The notes beneath the pieces were generated by a model that was not told where the DNA came from, did no database searches, and saw only the letters and a program-made list of their open reading frames with translations. From Candidatus Melainabacteria bacterium (lineage in GTDB: Bacteria; Cyanobacteriota; Vampirovibrionia; Obscuribacterales; Obscuribacteraceae): 64,000 bases of DNA. The first letter of the stretch is position 1. Every line of letters starts with the position of its first letter. Both the position numbers and the translations under genes were made by a program. Shown one piece after another: positions 9,010 through 19,002 of the stretch. The stretch is taken from positions 186,001 through 250,000 of the forward strand of contig JAFKGK010000003.1 in NCBI GenBank assembly GCA_017307165.1, in the 5' to 3' direction.

Positions 9010-9858
9010 ATGGCAGTACAAACTAAAGAAATCACTATCGCTCACAGTCCTGACTCAGACGATGCCTTTATGTTTTATGGTCTCGCGCACGACAAGATCG
9101 ATACCAAGGGCATCAAAGTCAATCAAGTCCTCAAGGACATCCAGTCTCTCAATCAAGACGCGATCAATGGACGCTACGAAGTCTCCGCCATTTCTTTTGC
9201 TGCCTATCCCCAGGTCAAGGAACGCTACATGTTGATGCCCTGCGGCGCATCGATGGGCGACAATTACGGACCAATGATCGTCGCCAAGGCTGGTGTCACA
9301 CTCCAAGACTTAAAAGAGATAACCCTGGCCGTCCCAGGTTTGTTAACCACTGCCTATTTGGCACTGCGTCTCTGGGCTCCTTTTGAGATCAAGATCGAGG
9401 TGGTCCCTTTTGATCAGATTGTCGCTAAGGTCCAATCCGGCGAGTACAAAGCTGGCCTAATCATCCACGAAGGACAGGTCACTTATCAGCAAGATGGCCT
9501 CGAAAAACTGGTCGATCTCGGCGAATGGTTCTTTAAAGAGACCAATGGCCTGCCTCTGCCCCTCGGCGGCAACGTAGTGCGCAAGGATTTGGGCATGGAA
9601 ATGGTCAAGGAAGCCACCAATATCTTTAAAAACTCTATTGTCTATTCTTTAGAGAACAGACAGGCTGCCTTAGATTATGCAATGACCTTTGCTCGCGACA
9701 TGGAGTCTCGCCTGGCCGACAAATTTGTCGGCATGTATGTAAACGAATTGACTGTGGACTACGGTGAACGTGGTCGCACCGCGGTCAAGACCTTGTTTAA
9801 GATGGCTTATGATAAAAAGATCTTTGACGAGCTCATTGTGCCCGAATTTGTAGACTAG
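9010..9858 (+). CDS. mqnD: 1,4-dihydroxy-6-naphthoate synthase (futalosine menaquinone pathway)
   Basis: 282 aa from ATG 9010, preceded by AAAAGGGAG at 8994-9002. MqnD converts cyclic de-hypoxanthine futalosine to 1,4-dihydroxy-6-naphthoate in the alternative menaquinone route. The N-terminus ITIAHSPDSDDAFMFYGLA is the hallmark of the family, whose fold is like a periplasmic substrate-binding protein; EVSAISFAAYP and GEYKAGLIIHEGQ are further conserved blocks. No other mqn gene is in the window, as is common for a scattered pathway. The 3' end overlaps the convergent hydrolase gene by 26 bases. Confidence 0.88.
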   Translation: MAVQTKEITIAHSPDSDDAFMFYGLAHDKIDTKGIKVNQVLKDIQSLNQDAINGRYEVSAISFAAYPQVKERYMLMPCGASMGDNYGPMIVAKAGVTLQDLKEITLAVPGLLTTAYLALRLWAPFEIKIEVVPFDQIVAKVQSGEYKAGLIIHEGQVTYQQDGLEKLVDLGEWFFKETNGLPLPLGGNVVRKDLGMEMVKEATNIFKNSIVYSLENRQAALDYAMTFARDMESRLADKFVGMYVNELTVDYGERGRTAVKTLFKMAYDKKIFDELIVPEFVD

Positions 9859-10729
9859 ATTTTAAAAATCCGGTCACTGCCTCGACAAACAAACGCGCAT
9901 CGCTTATGCCGACATCATTATGCCCCTGGCCCTCTGATATATAGAGGGCCTTTGGCTTTATTGCCTCATTAAAGAGAGTGCGCCCGTATTGTACCGGGAG
10001 TATTTCGTCGCGATCTCCGTGTATCACCATTAGCGGTGGGTGAGAGCTTTTGACGTAGGCAAGATTGTTTAGCAGAGGTGGGGGAAAGAAAAAGTCGGGT
10101 ACGAGGCGCAAAAAAAAGATCTTGTCTTTGGCGCAAGATGATAGGGAAAGAAATGGAGATTGCAGGATGATGGCAGCGGGAGACTGTGAGAGGGCACCGA
10201 GTCTGGTGGCTGTATCGGATGCGATACCACAACCGATCGACTCCCCATACATGATGATGCGATTGCAGGGATAGCCAAGCGCTGACTGGGCATAGCCGTA
10301 TACTGCTTGTGTATTGTCGATGAGAGCATCTAAGCGAGCCTTGCCCGAGCTCTCTCCATAACCTTGATAGTCAAAGACGAGGACCGAGTTGCCTGTCTTG
10401 GCCAATAGGGCAGTGAGGCCCAATCTGTGACCGAGATTGCCTGCATTGCCGTGCGTGATCAGGATGAGCTTGTCGGAGCCTGGCACTTGTAGATAGAGCG
10501 CGTGTAATAGCACCTCACTCTTATTGCCTTTATCTTGCACAGGTATCTTGATCTGCCTGGCTTTTCCCCCTGTGATCGTCTCGAGCTGAGGCAGCATGGC
10601 CTTCCAGCTCTCATCTTGCATTGGATGCAGGACGAGTTGATCGCGAAAGATCAAAAGCAAAATAGCCATGATGTAAAACACCACGATCAGCATGCCGAGA
10701 TCGACGGCCCATTTTTGTTTTTTGCTCAT
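9833..10729 (-). CDS. Membrane-anchored alpha/beta hydrolase
   Basis: 298 aa. A single N-terminal membrane segment (about 11-28) is followed by a BEM46/YqkD-like alpha/beta hydrolase domain. Visible are THGNAGNLGHR (oxyanion strand), FDYQGYGESSG, the nucleophile elbow GESIG (Ser164), an acid candidate in HGDRDEILP and the catalytic His in EGQGHND. FRDQLVLHP after the membrane segment is also typical of this group. Substrate unknown; probably a membrane-side esterase or thioesterase. It faces mqnD tail to tail and starts back to back with the TPR gene 42 bases away. Confidence 0.8.
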   Translation of the reverse strand: MSKKQKWAVDLGMLIVVFYIMAILLLIFRDQLVLHPMQDESWKAMLPQLETITGGKARQIKIPVQDKGNKSEVLLHALYLQVPGSDKLILITHGNAGNLGHRLGLTALLAKTGNSVLVFDYQGYGESSGKARLDALIDNTQAVYGYAQSALGYPCNRIIMYGESIGCGIASDTATRLGALSQSPAAIILQSPFLSLSSCAKDKIFFLRLVPDFFFPPPLLNNLAYVKSSHPPLMVIHGDRDEILPVQYGRTLFNEAIKPKALYISEGQGHNDVGISDARLFVEAVTGFLKSSLQIRAQ

Positions 10730-10771
10730 GGTTTAATTGTAAGATATGGCAAACTGTACCGTCTAGGAATC

Positions 10772-12082
10772 ATGGATACAAGCCAAGATCAAGAATCAAT
10801 CAACTGGCAGACTTATCTCAACGCAGGCAAAAAGGCCCTGGGTCTGTCTCGCTATCAAGACGCCGAAAAGCTCTTTCAAAAAGCGCTCATGGACGCTCGC
10901 CGGGAGCAGAGCCAGAGCAATCTCGCCCAGCAAGCTGCATCAGCCGAGTCTGATCTTTTGATCAGCCTTGGGCTAGCGGACATATCGAGCAATATGGGCG
11001 AGCTCTACCGCTTGCAAGGGCTATTTAAAGAGGCGGAGAGCTTTTTTAAGCAGGCCATTGATCTTTACGAAAAATCCATAGGCGAAAATACCAGGCCGAT
11101 GGCCGAGGCACTAACGAGACTGGGAGCTGTTTTTAGAGGGCAGGGTAAATACTCGAGCGTCGAGCCTCTCTTGCGTCGGGCGCTGAGCATTTACGAAAAC
11201 GCCGATAGCCAGATCGAAGACCAGCTGGAGGTCGCCACCATGCTGGAGACTCTGGCGGATTTTTTGCGGGCTCATGGTAAATATCAGGCAGCCGAGCCAT
11301 TATTTCAAAGAGCTCTGGCTAAGCGCGAGAGTGTGCTGGGGCCGGAGCATCCATCTATCGCAGGCAATTTGCACAATCTAGCCGTGCTCTATCATGCCGA
11401 AGGCAAATACGATCTGGCTGAGCCTCTCTATGAGCGGGCTGTACGTCTCTATGAAGAATCCTGGGGCCTGGAGCATCCATCGGTAGCCACCGTACTCAAT
11501 TATCAAGCTGAGCTATATCGGATGCTGGGGGATTTTCCGCGTGCCGAAAAAATCCATTGGCGTGCTCTGCGTATCAGGCAGGGGATGCTGGGCATCAATC
11601 ATCCATCCACAGCCCAGACTCTTTCAAACCTGGCACTGCTTTTCCATATCCAGTGCAAGTACGATCAGGCCGAGCCGCTCTACAAGACTCTTCTCGATCA
11701 AAGGACTGCTGACTGGGGGCCAAAGCATATGCATGTGGCCGAGATCCTCAACTCGCTGGCTGACGTCTATCACGAACAGGGCAAGTTTAGCGAGGCCGAG
11801 CCTCTCTACTGGCGAGCCGTGGAGATCATACAAGAAAACATGGGCCACGAGCATCCCACTGTTGCTCGCGCCTTGCAAAGACTGGCCACCCTATACGAAG
11901 AACAAGAAAACTTTGACGAGGCCGATCGCTTATATCGATGGGGCCTGGGCGTGAGCGAAAAAGCCCTCGGTGCAGAGCATCCAGAGGTAGCCGAGCTAGT
12001 GGCTCGCTATGCTGCTTTGCAACGCAAGCTTATCCTCGACAATGAGGATGGCGATACTACCGAAAATCTCTGGCGCGATTGA
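10772..12082 (+). CDS. Kinesin-light-chain-like TPR protein, cytoplasmic
   Basis: 436 aa from ATG 10772, placed after TAGGAA; longer upstream starts would run through the divergent hydrolase promoter. No signal peptide. About nine 42-residue TPR_10/TPR_12 units follow one another, each with A..L..LA.LY...GKY..AEPL..RAL.I.E...G.EHP; this is the arrangement of kinesin light chains and bacterial NB-ARC/TPR proteins. It is all scaffold and has no enzymatic domain. Partners are unknown. The repeat units are very regular, which suggests fairly recent internal duplication. Confidence 0.8.
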   Translation: MDTSQDQESINWQTYLNAGKKALGLSRYQDAEKLFQKALMDARREQSQSNLAQQAASAESDLLISLGLADISSNMGELYRLQGLFKEAESFFKQAIDLYEKSIGENTRPMAEALTRLGAVFRGQGKYSSVEPLLRRALSIYENADSQIEDQLEVATMLETLADFLRAHGKYQAAEPLFQRALAKRESVLGPEHPSIAGNLHNLAVLYHAEGKYDLAEPLYERAVRLYEESWGLEHPSVATVLNYQAELYRMLGDFPRAEKIHWRALRIRQGMLGINHPSTAQTLSNLALLFHIQCKYDQAEPLYKTLLDQRTADWGPKHMHVAEILNSLADVYHEQGKFSEAEPLYWRAVEIIQENMGHEHPTVARALQRLATLYEEQENFDEADRLYRWGLGVSEKALGAEHPEVAELVARYAALQRKLILDNEDGDTTENLWRD

Positions 12083-12103
12083 GATCGTATCTCAAACAAG
12101 AAT

Positions 12104-13549
12104 CTAGAGTGCGAGGCCTGCCACTACTGGCGATGGCGTTGCCGTGTCTTGCTTGAGCTTGTGCTTGACTCCCTCTCCTGCTAGGAGGCCCGACGATGCG
12201 GCCTGACCGACGCCACGCGTCCAGGAGGATGAGTCGCCGATGATAAATAGGTTGGGGATATTGGTCTCCATGTTTTTGCTGACCGAGATGGAGTCCGGAT
12301 AGCTCTTGCATTCAGGTGCATAGAGCAGAGTCGAGTCGCCTGCCACCCCAGGACAGATTTTGTCTAGCGCGTCCAGGTATTCGACTATGCCCTCGAGGAT
12401 ACGGTGCGGATAGGCAAGCGAGATGTCGCCGCATTCGGCTTCGAGGGTGGGCTCGATAAGGTTATTGGTTAGGGTCTTGGTGCGTCTGCCTGCGCGTAGG
12501 TCGCCCAGTCTCTGCACTAGAGGTCCGCCGCCTGCCAGCATGTTGACGATCTTGGCGATAGTCTGCGAATACATTTGTGGATCTTTGAACGGACGCGTAA
12601 ATGTCTTGGAGACGAGCACAGCAAAATTGTTATTTTCTGATTTTTCGTACATTTTTGAGTGGCCATTGACCAGGACGTACTCGCGATGGTTTTCGGGAGT
12701 TACAAAGCCTTTGGGATTGGAGCAAAAATTGCGGACTATGTCGTTGGAGTGGCGAGTGCGATAGTAGAGCTTTGGCTCGTAAAAACGCTTGTCTACCTCG
12801 GCGGTAAAGTGGCAGCTAGTCTCTACGCGGATGCCGATGTCGACTTGACCAGGATAGATATCCAGAGCCTTGTAAAACTCCTGCTGTGTCAACCAGTGAG
12901 CACCACCTCGTCCGACTGAGACTATGGCCATGTCAAAGATTTCTTCCTTTGCATCGCCTGGTTTACGGTAGCGATCGTATTGCACGGCAAATTTGTCATT
13001 GCGTCTGGCCACGGAGACGACCTTGCTGTCCCAGTGGAAATGAATATTGGAGCCGCGGGCTTTGATGTCTTCTAAGATCGAAGTATTGATGGCCGGAGCA
13101 TTATCGGAGCCGCAATGCAGGAGTTCTTGATAGTGATAAGTCATGCCGGCCATTGTGGCTTTCTTTTTGATCCACTCCAGATCCTCGGCATTGGGGCTGA
13201 CTACAGGGATTTCGCAAGGAGCGTGCTCGAGGATGGTCTGTCTGACTACATCCAGTCTTTTTTGCAATTCGTTCTGGCCGATGAGGTCGTATAGACGGCC
13301 GCCTATTACTTGAGAGGCCGAGAGGATCACTTTAAAGTCGTTCCAGCTGCCAGCCGATTGTCCCGGTGCGCAATAACTGCAAGCCTTGGGTGGGCAGACC
13401 TCTAGCTTGCCCTGGTCGATAGGGCAGGCATATCGCTTTTCGTAGGTTGGTCCTACGTCAAAGACATGCACTTCTACATTGGCTCCGGCCAATTCTTTTA
13501 GAGCAAAGAGACCAGAAGCGCCAAGACCGATTAAAGCGAGTTTTTGCAT
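12104..13549 (-). CDS. FAD-dependent dehydrogenase, COG2509-like
   Basis: 481 aa. The N-terminus is an FAD-binding Rossmann motif (GLGASG at 8-13). A Cys-rich stretch near 42-62 (YACPIDQ...VCPPKACSYCAPG) might bind metal or a cluster, or take part in redox chemistry. The middle carries AIVSVGRGG and the C-terminus FIIGDSSSWTRGVGQAASSG, the second FAD-contact motif of these uncharacterised dehydrogenases. Substrate unknown. It stands alone between a convergent TPR gene and the acyltransferase; a 119-base gap without an evident gene separates it from the latter. Confidence 0.7.
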   Translation of the reverse strand: MQKLALIGLGASGLFALKELAGANVEVHVFDVGPTYEKRYACPIDQGKLEVCPPKACSYCAPGQSAGSWNDFKVILSASQVIGGRLYDLIGQNELQKRLDVVRQTILEHAPCEIPVVSPNAEDLEWIKKKATMAGMTYHYQELLHCGSDNAPAINTSILEDIKARGSNIHFHWDSKVVSVARRNDKFAVQYDRYRKPGDAKEEIFDMAIVSVGRGGAHWLTQQEFYKALDIYPGQVDIGIRVETSCHFTAEVDKRFYEPKLYYRTRHSNDIVRNFCSNPKGFVTPENHREYVLVNGHSKMYEKSENNNFAVLVSKTFTRPFKDPQMYSQTIAKIVNMLAGGGPLVQRLGDLRAGRRTKTLTNNLIEPTLEAECGDISLAYPHRILEGIVEYLDALDKICPGVAGDSTLLYAPECKSYPDSISVSKNMETNIPNLFIIGDSSSWTRGVGQAASSGLLAGEGVKHKLKQDTATPSPVVAGLAL

Positions 13550-13668
13550 TTAGAACACCAGTGGGCCAGGTATACAAAGCCTAGGCAAGACAAACAAAGC
13601 CTGATGATAGCACCGTTGAGCAGGGTTGCTAAGAGATCTTTGCGTTGTTTAAAGCCTCTGAGAGCATT

Positions 13669-14925
13669 TTAATCAGGGATAAATCTTGGTTGGCGCATCT
13701 TTTCGAGTTTTTGCAGCATACCGGAGATCTGTCCAAAAATCTGATCCGTGACTATTTGCACTACTCTTTTTTTGTCTTTTTTGTATTCTAAATAATATCT
13801 GGACAGGTCTATGGCCTCGCCTGCCTCCACGAGTACCTCGCGCGGTCCCTTGCTGGTGGCGTGGCCCATGATTTCGGTTTCCAGCCGATCGATCACTTCG
13901 GCTAGACGTTCCTGAGTCATATGTTCTGAGACGTAAGAATCATAGATAGAAATAAAATTGACCACGCGATTGAGGTCATGATAGTAGAGCTTGAGCTTTT
14001 GCTCTTGATGTTGATGCACGTCTTTTTGATAGTCGGATGCAATGGCTTCGTCCTCGAAAACAAAGTCGTCCAGCTTGTTGCGCAGGACTCGCACCCATTC
14101 GAGCTCTCTTTGCGACTGATCTAGATCTACTCGCAAAACACGAGCGAGGTTTTCCAAGATAAAGCGACGCAGGCTCATCATGCGCTCGTTGAGCGTTTCG
14201 CCCTGCCGATGGCCGTATTCCTTTTCTAAAGCATCGAGCAAGGTTGCGGCTACCTGTCTCATGCGCACCACGAGAGAATGTGGCTTGCTCTTGATCCCGA
14301 GCCGATTTTCCATGTTTGTCAGAGTGTTGCCGAGAGTCGAGGTGATGTCCTCTGGATAGAAATATTTGAAAGCCATGGGCAAAATGAAAATGGTCCTTTC
14401 TCCCGAGATTACTTTTTCTTCTCCATATTGCTTGGCCACGTCCTGCAAGGCCCACAGGCCCATCTGAGCTGCGCCTGATTCGAGGGCCATGAGAGTATCA
14501 TTCTGCCTCGAGATCTCACCTTCTGGAAAGAGCACCAGTTTTTTGGGGCCCTGGCTCAATATTTTGCGCGTCATCTTAAAAGACTCGCGATCTGCCGCGC
14601 CGCGCACAACAGAATACGTGCCCATGCGCTGTATCCACCAGCCATTGGAGCCGTGATCGTAATCAAAGACCTCGCGGGCGGCGATGTAGTTAAAGTGTTC
14701 GCCTGCCTCGCGTCCAAAGCCATACATTACTTCTGGATCATTGACGTTAGAGTGATTGGGGCAGAGCATGGCGCGATGCCCATCGAGCGTTTTAAATCTT
14801 TCCAGGGCACCGTCGACGACTTTGATGCGGGTATCGTGCAGTTTGACCTTGCAATAGAGAGGAAAGATCGTGTCCATGAACCACAACAGGACTGGCGAAT
14901 CTAGTGGGGGTCTGAAATCTAGCAT
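13669..14925 (-). CDS. PlsC-like glycerolipid acyltransferase
   Basis: 418 aa. The N-terminal half is a PlsC-type acyltransferase: NHSNVND gives the HX4D motif (His58, Asp63), and FPEGEISR (133-140) is the phosphate-binding motif III. Family members move an acyl chain onto lysophosphatidate or another glycerolipid at the inner face of the membrane. The C-terminal ~200 residues are helical and charged, far longer than canonical PlsC (about 240 aa), and I do not recognise them. They may be a regulatory or docking extension. Lies upstream of the polysaccharide deacetylase in the opposite sense of numbering, same strand. Confidence 0.8.
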   Translation of the reverse strand: MLDFRPPLDSPVLLWFMDTIFPLYCKVKLHDTRIKVVDGALERFKTLDGHRAMLCPNHSNVNDPEVMYGFGREAGEHFNYIAAREVFDYDHGSNGWWIQRMGTYSVVRGAADRESFKMTRKILSQGPKKLVLFPEGEISRQNDTLMALESGAAQMGLWALQDVAKQYGEEKVISGERTIFILPMAFKYFYPEDITSTLGNTLTNMENRLGIKSKPHSLVVRMRQVAATLLDALEKEYGHRQGETLNERMMSLRRFILENLARVLRVDLDQSQRELEWVRVLRNKLDDFVFEDEAIASDYQKDVHQHQEQKLKLYYHDLNRVVNFISIYDSYVSEHMTQERLAEVIDRLETEIMGHATSKGPREVLVEAGEAIDLSRYYLEYKKDKKRVVQIVTDQIFGQISGMLQKLEKMRQPRFIPD

Positions 14926-14962
14926 CTCGAGCCTCTAAGCTGTTCGGCAGTATTATAGCCTT

Positions 14963-15667
14963 TCAGATAATCGGCTCGAAGCGATAGCCTTTGTCAAGTG
15001 TGATCTGGAGGATGCGCCGCGTCGAGGCAAGAGTTTGCCCCGCTATCTTGTTGCCGCCTTCGTGCAGCACAATGAGGTTTTCGTTTTTGATCTGCTGCAA
15101 GATGCGCTCGACGACTTTGTCTGTGCCTATCGGCTTAAAATCAGAGGCCATTGCTCCCCAGTAGACTCGCACCATGCGACGATTTTGGAGCATGCGGGCA
15201 GTGCGATTGTCGAGGAGGCCATAAGGAGGGCGAAATAGCCGGGATTTATAGCCGGAAATATCGGTGATGAGGGCGTTGGTGTCATCTATCTCTCGCTCGA
15301 TCTCTGCTTTGGAAAGAGTGAGCATTAGCCGGTGAGTCATGCTGTGATTGCCTATGTCATGTCCCCGTTCGAGTACTTGCAAGGCTAGATCGGGATGAAG
15401 GCGGATATGCTTGCCAATAAAGAAAAACGTTGCTTTGACCCCAAACTCGTCCAATAGGTCAAGCAAGGCCGGGGTGGTCTCAGGATAAGGACCATCGTCA
15501 AAAGTCAGATGAAGGGTGCTTTTGTCTTGGTGACTGGCGATGTTTTTGCGCCAGTAACCTCCGGGCAAGATATTGCGCGCGATATGGCTGATCAAGGCAA
15601 AATGCAGATTATGAGCCTGATTTTCGAGTTGCTCTTTTTTTTTATATCGATCGTCATTGCGAGACAT
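14963..15667 (-). CDS. Polysaccharide deacetylase (NodB homology)
   Basis: 234 aa. Carbohydrate esterase family 4 fold: LTFDDGP (Asp57 base, Asp58 metal ligand), metal ligands His108 and His112 in GNHSMTH, RPPYG (146-150), and IVLHEGG near the end. Such enzymes remove N-acetyl groups from peptidoglycan or other envelope glycans. No clear signal peptide is visible at the N-terminus, only a basic segment and a weak hydrophobic stretch (22-35), so how it reaches its substrate is uncertain. Its start overlaps the DUF4388 gene by 14 bases, which suggests translational coupling. Confidence 0.85.
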   Translation of the reverse strand: MSRNDDRYKKKEQLENQAHNLHFALISHIARNILPGGYWRKNIASHQDKSTLHLTFDDGPYPETTPALLDLLDEFGVKATFFFIGKHIRLHPDLALQVLERGHDIGNHSMTHRLMLTLSKAEIEREIDDTNALITDISGYKSRLFRPPYGLLDNRTARMLQNRRMVRVYWGAMASDFKPIGTDKVVERILQQIKNENLIVLHEGGNKIAGQTLASTRRILQITLDKGYRFEPII

Positions 15668-16490
15668 TTGGCGGCTGGCTCAATTGTTGAGTCTTGGTGG
15701 CACTCTGGATCAGAGTGTGGATGGCTCGGCGTGCCCGGTCGCCGACCTCTGGGCTGCGCCTTTGAGCCATGGACTCGATGGCGCTCGCAAAGGCATAAAA
15801 ACGCTCGATAGAAAGATGTGTGGCTTTTGGGTGGGGAAGGAGGCTACGGAGATATCCACGGAGATTGTTTTGCTCCTTGTCGGAGAGTGGATCGAGCAGG
15901 CTGAGCAAGGGGCGTAAGGCTTTGATCGAGACTAGAGGCCTTTGATAGGCGATCACGCTGGTAGCCAGCGCTCTATGGATCAGTGCGCATTCGGGCAGGG
16001 GCGCTTTTTTGTCTTTGTCGCCACGAGAGGCCGTGGTCAATTCGTCTTGCCAGTCGCCAAAGCCGTGCAAGATATGCAAAATGGATGGGGATGTGCGGCC
16101 GGAGCGGCCATTGACGGGCAATAGGCCATAGATAAATGGGCGCGACTCGCAAAAATCTACATCCTTGGACACATTGAGCATGACCGAGGCGATATTGCTC
16201 GAATTGACGATGATGGCCTGCTCGTTGACTTGATTGACTCGACCTGGAGCAAAGGCGACTTCTTTTATGCTGAATTCCTGGCAGAGCAAGACATCGAGTA
16301 CCGAATCCCCCACCAGATGACCAAACTCTGCAGTAGCGATCGAGCCAGCGACAAAATAGATGGAGGCTTCGGGGATCTGCCTGCCAAATCGGACTTCGAG
16401 CATCCCCGTCACCTTTTCGAGGCTGAGAAATTGCATCACATTGAAAATGGTGCCTTCGCGAACCGAAGTGATATGGAAACTAATGGCCAC
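15654..16490 (-). CDS. DUF4388 (PATAN-type) domain protein
   Basis: 278 aa, cytoplasmic. The first ~110 residues fit the DUF4388 pattern: L..FLSLEKVTGMLEVRF, an AS.YF..G.I..A.FG..VGD.VL..LL transition, then EVAFAPG. This domain is common in regulators of motility and envelope functions in cyanobacteria and deltaproteobacteria, often joined to receiver domains. The remaining helical part is not recognised. It lies 2 bases beyond murE and overlaps the deacetylase start, so it probably belongs to the murE transcript. Confidence 0.65.
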   Translation of the reverse strand: MAISFHITSVREGTIFNVMQFLSLEKVTGMLEVRFGRQIPEASIYFVAGSIATAEFGHLVGDSVLDVLLCQEFSIKEVAFAPGRVNQVNEQAIIVNSSNIASVMLNVSKDVDFCESRPFIYGLLPVNGRSGRTSPSILHILHGFGDWQDELTTASRGDKDKKAPLPECALIHRALATSVIAYQRPLVSIKALRPLLSLLDPLSDKEQNNLRGYLRSLLPHPKATHLSIERFYAFASAIESMAQRRSPEVGDRARRAIHTLIQSATKTQQLSQPPNVSQ

Positions 16491-16492
16491 GC

Positions 16493-18103
16493 TTATCTCT
16501 TTTGCATTTTTGTCTTAAGAGCATTTTTTACAGCCAGTCGATCGTCAAAATCGATGGTGCGATCCTTGAGTATCTGATATGTTTCATGCCCTTTGCCGGC
16601 TATTATCACAACATCATCCGGACCGCCTTTTTGTACAGCCAGGTCTATGGCTGCGGCACGATCCTGCTCGACTACCACATCCTTGAGGCTATCGATGCCC
16701 GCGAGTATGTCTGCGATGATCTGATCGGGTTCTTCGGTACGAGGATTGTCCGAGGTAATGATGACGATGTCGGCCAATGTCTCTGCCAGTCGACCCATCT
16801 GCGGCCGTTTGCTCGAATCCCTATCGCCTCCGCAGCCAAAGACCACTATGAGGCGCCCCTTATCCGGGACGAGTTGCCTGCCAGCTTTCAAAACGTTTTC
16901 GAGTCCGTCTGGAGTGTGTGCATAATCGACCAGGCAGAGCGGCAAGCCTGCTTGCTTATTTGTTTGATCTTGTATGGATACCGACTCAAATCTTCCGGAA
17001 ACGCCAGCAAAGTCCTGCAAGCTTTGGGCGATGCCTTCTAGTGGGATACCCTCGCCCAGAGCTAGTGCCATAGCCGTCATGATGTTGTATAGGTTAAAGC
17101 GACCAGTGAGTGGAGTGTGAAAATCGATGTCACCATGGGTGGTGCTGAGCGAGAGGCGCATGCCGTCAAAACCGAACTCGGCTCTTTTGGGTCTTATCGC
17201 CGCTTTAGGAGAAAAGCCATAGGTGAGGATCTGGACTTTGTCGCTCAATCCTCGCAAAAACATATCTGCATATTCGTCATCGAGATTGATGGCGCATGTG
17301 GTGCCTTGTATTTCGTTTGAGCGTGCACTTTCGTCGATCATCTCAAACAATTTTTTCTTTGACTGGGCATAATGCTCCATGGTCTTGTGAAAATCGAGAT
17401 GGTCCTGAGTGATATTTGTGAGAGCTGCTCCTGCAAACCTGGTGCCAAGGACCCTTCCCAGAGCCAATGCATGGCTGGAGACTTCCATGGCAACATGCGA
17501 GAGGCCCCTCTGGGCCATGGCGTAGAGGATTGCTTGTAGATCCGCCGGTTGCGGCGTCGTGTGATGCATGTCGAGGTACGAGGCTGCGCTGTTTTTGTCG
17601 ACTCCAGGCACTCTCGCTCCAAGCGTGCCGATCAGGCCGCATGGCTTGCCATTGGTATTAAAGATGCGCTCGATCAAATGAGTGGTAGTCGTCTTGCCAT
17701 TGGTGCCTGTTACACCAAGCACCCTTATGCGGCTGCTCGGCGTGTCGTATAAGGCATTGGCGACTGCCGCTTGTGCCTTGAGCACATCATCCACCACTAT
17801 GATGGGTATGCGTGCCTTTTGCTCTGGGCTTGGCTCTTTGGCCGTAAAAATGCAATTGGCACCATCGAGCACTGCCTGATCGATAAAGGCATTGCCGTCA
17901 AACTTGGCGCCGGAGATGGCAAAATATGCGTCTCCGGGTTTGACCTGGCGCGAATCATAGGCCAGTCCGGAGACCTTGACCTGAGATATGTCCTTATACG
18001 TCGAGGCCGGCACCATCTCTGGTGTCGGCATGCGACAAGCTTTTAAGATAAACTCGAGACTCTTGGGCTCGAGTCCGTCAAATTTATCAAACAGGATAGA
18101 CAC
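16493..18103 (-). CDS. murE: UDP-N-acetylmuramoyl-tripeptide synthetase
   Basis: 536 aa. Mur ligase that adds the third amino acid to UDP-MurNAc-L-Ala-D-Glu in the cytoplasm. The uridine domain is followed by the ATP loop GTNGKTTTT (133-141), a Mur-type middle domain and the C-terminal domain. Around residue 450 the specificity motif reads DNPR, the form associated with meso-diaminopimelate. The N-terminus is about 30 residues longer than usual; an internal start such as the Met at 25 cannot be excluded. The start overlaps rpmA by 17 bases. Confidence 0.93.
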   Translation of the reverse strand: MSILFDKFDGLEPKSLEFILKACRMPTPEMVPASTYKDISQVKVSGLAYDSRQVKPGDAYFAISGAKFDGNAFIDQAVLDGANCIFTAKEPSPEQKARIPIIVVDDVLKAQAAVANALYDTPSSRIRVLGVTGTNGKTTTTHLIERIFNTNGKPCGLIGTLGARVPGVDKNSAASYLDMHHTTPQPADLQAILYAMAQRGLSHVAMEVSSHALALGRVLGTRFAGAALTNITQDHLDFHKTMEHYAQSKKKLFEMIDESARSNEIQGTTCAINLDDEYADMFLRGLSDKVQILTYGFSPKAAIRPKRAEFGFDGMRLSLSTTHGDIDFHTPLTGRFNLYNIMTAMALALGEGIPLEGIAQSLQDFAGVSGRFESVSIQDQTNKQAGLPLCLVDYAHTPDGLENVLKAGRQLVPDKGRLIVVFGCGGDRDSSKRPQMGRLAETLADIVIITSDNPRTEEPDQIIADILAGIDSLKDVVVEQDRAAAIDLAVQKGGPDDVVIIAGKGHETYQILKDRTIDFDDRLAVKNALKTKMQKR

Positions 18104-18338
18104 TTACCATCTTCCGGCCTCTGGACGCTTCGAAGCGTACTACACCCTCGATCAGGGTGAAAAGCGAGTCATCGGAACCTCTGCCGACATTTTTGCCGGG
18201 ATGGATCTTGGTGCCACGTTGTCTGACAAGTATATTGCCTGCGGTTACGGCTTCGCCGCCGTATACCTTGACTCCTAAACGCTTGGGTTGGCTATCGCGT
18301 CCGTTTCTTGTCGAGCCGGCGCCTTTTTTATGTGCCAT
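18087..18338 (-). CDS. rpmA: 50S ribosomal protein L27
   Basis: 83 aa, usual length. L27 lies at the peptidyl-transferase centre, and its N-terminal arm reaches the P-site t[19 protein letters not shown] opens the protein directly, so there is no Firmicutes-type cleavable N-terminal extension. [17 protein letters not shown] and HPG.NVGRG.DD.LF follow. It sits 14 bases behind rplU, the standard L21-L27 pair, but is then followed by murE instead of the common obg gene. Confidence 0.97.
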   Translation of the reverse strand: MAHKKGAGSTRNGRDSQPKRLGVKVYGGEAVTAGNILVRQRGTKIHPGKNVGRGSDDSLFTLIEGVVRFEASRGRKMVSVYPV

Positions 18339-18352
18339 TTACCTAACTCCTT

Positions 18353-18736
18353 TTACTTTTTGTCGGCTTTTGCGACAGTCTTAGAGCCGATCTCGATCGA
18401 GTCGATCATGACGCGAGTAAATTGCGTCCTGTGACCGGCTTTTTTGCGGGTGCCCTTTTTGGGCTTTTGATGATAGACGATGATCTTTTGTGACTTGATG
18501 TTGGATTGGATACGGCCGTGTGCCGGGTTTACTTCCAATTTTGAGATGATCTTACCGGTAACGGTGGCGCCATCAATATAAGGTTGGCCGACTGTCGAAC
18601 CCGATCCGTCGACTACCATGATGACTTTATCGAAAACCTTTACGGCTCCCTCTTCTTCGCCGGTCATGTCGATATCGACAAAACGTCCCGGTCTCAATTC
18701 ATATTGCCTTCCGCAGGCTTCGACAATGGCGAACAT
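18353..18736 (-). CDS. rplU: 50S ribosomal protein L21
   Basis: 127 aa from the ATG at 18736; a TTG eight codons upstream is a poorer choice because the family begins with the FAIVE.GGRQYE pattern seen here as [14 protein letters not shown]. Binds 23S r[19 protein letters not shown] and the lysine-rich [17 protein letters not shown] segment match L21. On the minus strand a TTGTGT-N16-CATAAT pair (18790-18763) is a plausible promoter for rplU-rpmA-murE. Confidence 0.95.
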   Translation of the reverse strand: MFAIVEACGRQYELRPGRFVDIDMTGEEEGAVKVFDKVIMVVDGSGSTVGQPYIDGATVTGKIISKLEVNPAHGRIQSNIKSQKIIVYHQKPKKGTRKKAGHRTQFTRVMIDSIEIGSKTVAKADKK

Positions 18737-18951
18737 ATTATTTATCCGTCTCCAACCCAAAAATTATGGTGTGCTCTTGCCTTTACACAAAGACACAAGA
18801 GGCATCTGAGCGAGCCCGTTGTAAAAGCGGGCGAGCCGAACGAAGATATTAGCAAAGGCTATCTGATGAGGTCAACCTGACAGCTTGAAATTTTTTGCAT
18901 AAATGCTCGTTTAAGGATGCACTTGGGCTGTACGTGCCACAATGCAGTATT

Positions 18952-18980
18952 TTGACTTATCTTAATATGGCTTGCATAAA
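18952..18980 (+). promoter_or_regulatory. Sigma70-like promoter ahead of the 61-aa gene
   Basis: TTGACT (18952-18957) and CATAAA (18975-18980) are separated by 17 bases. The start codon of the small gene is 22 bases further on. Confidence 0.5.
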
Positions 18981-19002
18981 AGTCTTTCGAGGGTGCTGAT
19001 AA

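Noticed and set aside
18814..18832. GCCCG/CGGGC hairpin as an L21 leader element
   Set aside because: The likely rplU promoter lies between the hairpin and the gene, so the hairpin would not be in the mRNA.
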